Shown one piece after another: positions 34,749-35,539 of a stretch of DNA of 35,539 nt. The notes under the pieces were generated by a model that saw nothing but the letters and a program-made list of their open reading frames with translations, had not been told where the DNA came from and made no database searches. This DNA comes from Nitrospinia bacterium (GTDB lineage Bacteria; Nitrospinota; Nitrospinia; Nitrospinales; JAJDAT01). Within the stretch, counting starts at the first letter, position 1, and each line of letters starts with the position of its first letter. The DNA lies in the NCBI GenBank assembly GCA_029261715.1, contig JAJDAT010000023.1, positions 1-35,539 of the forward strand, read 5' to 3'. A program made the position numbers and the translations under genes.

Positions 34749-35539
34749 TTAGGCCTTACGCTTTTCAAAATCCCTCATATAATCAATCAGGGCATCAACG
34801 CCAGCTTCAGGCATGGCGTTATAGATACTCGCTCGCATTCCTCCGACTGAACGATGACCTTTTAGGGTGGTTAACCCAATATCTTCAGCACCTGCTAAAA
34901 ATTCTTTGTCTAAGTCGGCATTGGCCAACACAAATGGCACATTCATCCAAGATCGCGAAGCTTTTTCCACGGGATTACTATAGAAGTTCGAATTATCAAT
35001 CGCGGCATACAACTTATTAGCCTTGTTTTCATTCAATTTCCTCATAGCGGAAAGCCCACCTTGTTTTTTCACCCATTTGAAGACCAAACCCGCCAAATAG
35101 AGCGTATAAGTCGGAGGAGTGTTCAACATCGAATCCGCTTCAGCTTGTTGTGCGTAATCGAAAACACTCGGGGTCGTGGATAACGAATTCCCAATAAGAT
35201 CATCGCGAACAATTACTAACGTGACACCCGCTGCTCCCATATTTTTTTGCGCACCCGCATAAATCAGCCCAAAACGATTCACATTCAATGGGCGGGAAAA
35301 AATCGTCGAGGAAAAATCGCCAACCAGTGGTACATCCCCGGTGTCAGGAATCCAATGAAACTCCACACCACCGATTGTTTCGTTTGGAGTATAGTGCGCA
35401 TAAGCAGCATCTGAATTCAAAGACCAGTTCTCAAAGGGAGGAATGGTGGTGAATTTATCAGCTTCAGAGGAAGCCGCAACGTTCACCTCGCAATATTTTT
35501 TTGCCTCACTAATGGCTTTCTTACCCCAAGCACCAGTCC
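34749..35539 (-). CDS. serC: phosphoserine aminotransferase, N-terminus outside window
   Basis: The frame is open to the window edge. Its first residues (TGAWGKKAISEAKKY) match the SerC segment after the PLP-binding N-terminal third, so the 262 residues here are the C-terminal part of a ~360-residue enzyme. The PLP lysine lies in YAGAQKNMG; other marks are NTPPTYTLYLAGL, GLTTLKGHRSVGGMRAS and YNAMPEAGVDAL. It converts 3-phosphohydroxypyruvate to phosphoserine, the step after SerA, whose gene follows in the same direction with the aminotransferase remnant between them. An internal GTG at 35486 is not the true start. Confidence 0.95.
   Translation of the reverse strand, partial: TGAWGKKAISEAKKYCEVNVAASSEADKFTTIPPFENWSLNSDAAYAHYTPNETIGGVEFHWIPDTGDVPLVGDFSSTIFSRPLNVNRFGLIYAGAQKNMGAAGVTLVIVRDDLIGNSLSTTPSVFDYAQQAEADSMLNTPPTYTLYLAGLVFKWVKKQGGLSAMRKLNENKANKLYAAIDNSNFYSNPVEKASRSWMNVPFVLANADLDKEFLAGAEDIGLTTLKGHRSVGGMRASIYNAMPEAGVDALIDYMRDFEKRKA

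Overview
The window is AT-rich bacterial chromosome. It suggests a Gram-negative organism: there is an MsbA-type lipid exporter, a remnant of an outer-membrane beta-barrel, and several signal-peptide proteins. The 5' half of a 16S rRNA gene at the left edge and the mix of housekeeping genes (ruvCAB, yebC, typA, serA/serC, a bacterial deoxyhypusine-synthase-family gene) look to me like Nitrospinota (Nitrospina-like) or a neighbouring phylum. That placement is an impression; no database search was run.

Layout, left to right. 1-1044 (minus): 5' half of 16S rRNA, with a leader carrying a boxB-like hairpin, boxA and a good -35/-10 promoter. 1228-3020 (minus): MsbA-like ABC exporter with its terminator. 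3399-13143 (plus): a surface-acylation locus. 13201-14444 (minus): deoxyhypusine-synthase-family enzyme with a possible short leader ORF. 14715-16876 (plus): three small envelope proteins (DUF2914-like, a two-repeat lipoprotein, a periplasmic DsrE-like protein). 16900-19833 (minus): sugar operon (epimerase, GT2, epimerase). 20266-21795 (plus): GT39/PMT-like membrane glycosyltransferase. 21817-24917 (minus): yebC-ruvC-ruvA-ruvB. 25103-27462 (plus): soluble succinate dehydrogenase/fumarate reductase-like pair. 27535-29485 (minus): OppD/OppF ATPases. 29707-30426 (plus): secreted unknown. 30655-35539 (minus): serC (cut by the window edge), a decayed class-V aminotransferase, serA and typA.

The most interesting part is 3399-8452, which reads as a Dlt-like system outside Gram-positive bacteria. 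It encodes a DltD-like SGNH-fold membrane protein with altered catalytic residues, a previously uncalled 45-residue single-span protein ending in LFYGDF (the position and pattern of the DltX C-terminal motif), a carrier protein (DltC-like), an amino-acid-type adenylating ligase (DltA-like) and an MBOAT transferase (DltB-like) with an extra ~150-residue beta-rich tail. It is followed by an outer-membrane export-protein remnant, an SGNH-TPR fusion and two tandem SGNH paralogues. The inferred pathway is: the ligase activates an acid (perhaps an amino acid), loads it on the carrier, the MBOAT protein passes it through the membrane to the DltX-like tyrosine, and the SGNH proteins move it to or from a periplasmic glycan. 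Nearby sugar-nucleotide epimerases and polyprenyl-sugar transferases fit a glycan-modification neighbourhood.

Genome erosion is visible: an outer-membrane barrel fragment at 8508-8705 and an aminotransferase pseudogene at 34299-34664, the latter between serA and serC. TTG starts are frequent (6749, 8796, 17961, 18736, 19833). No tRNA, CRISPR array, transposase or integrase was seen.
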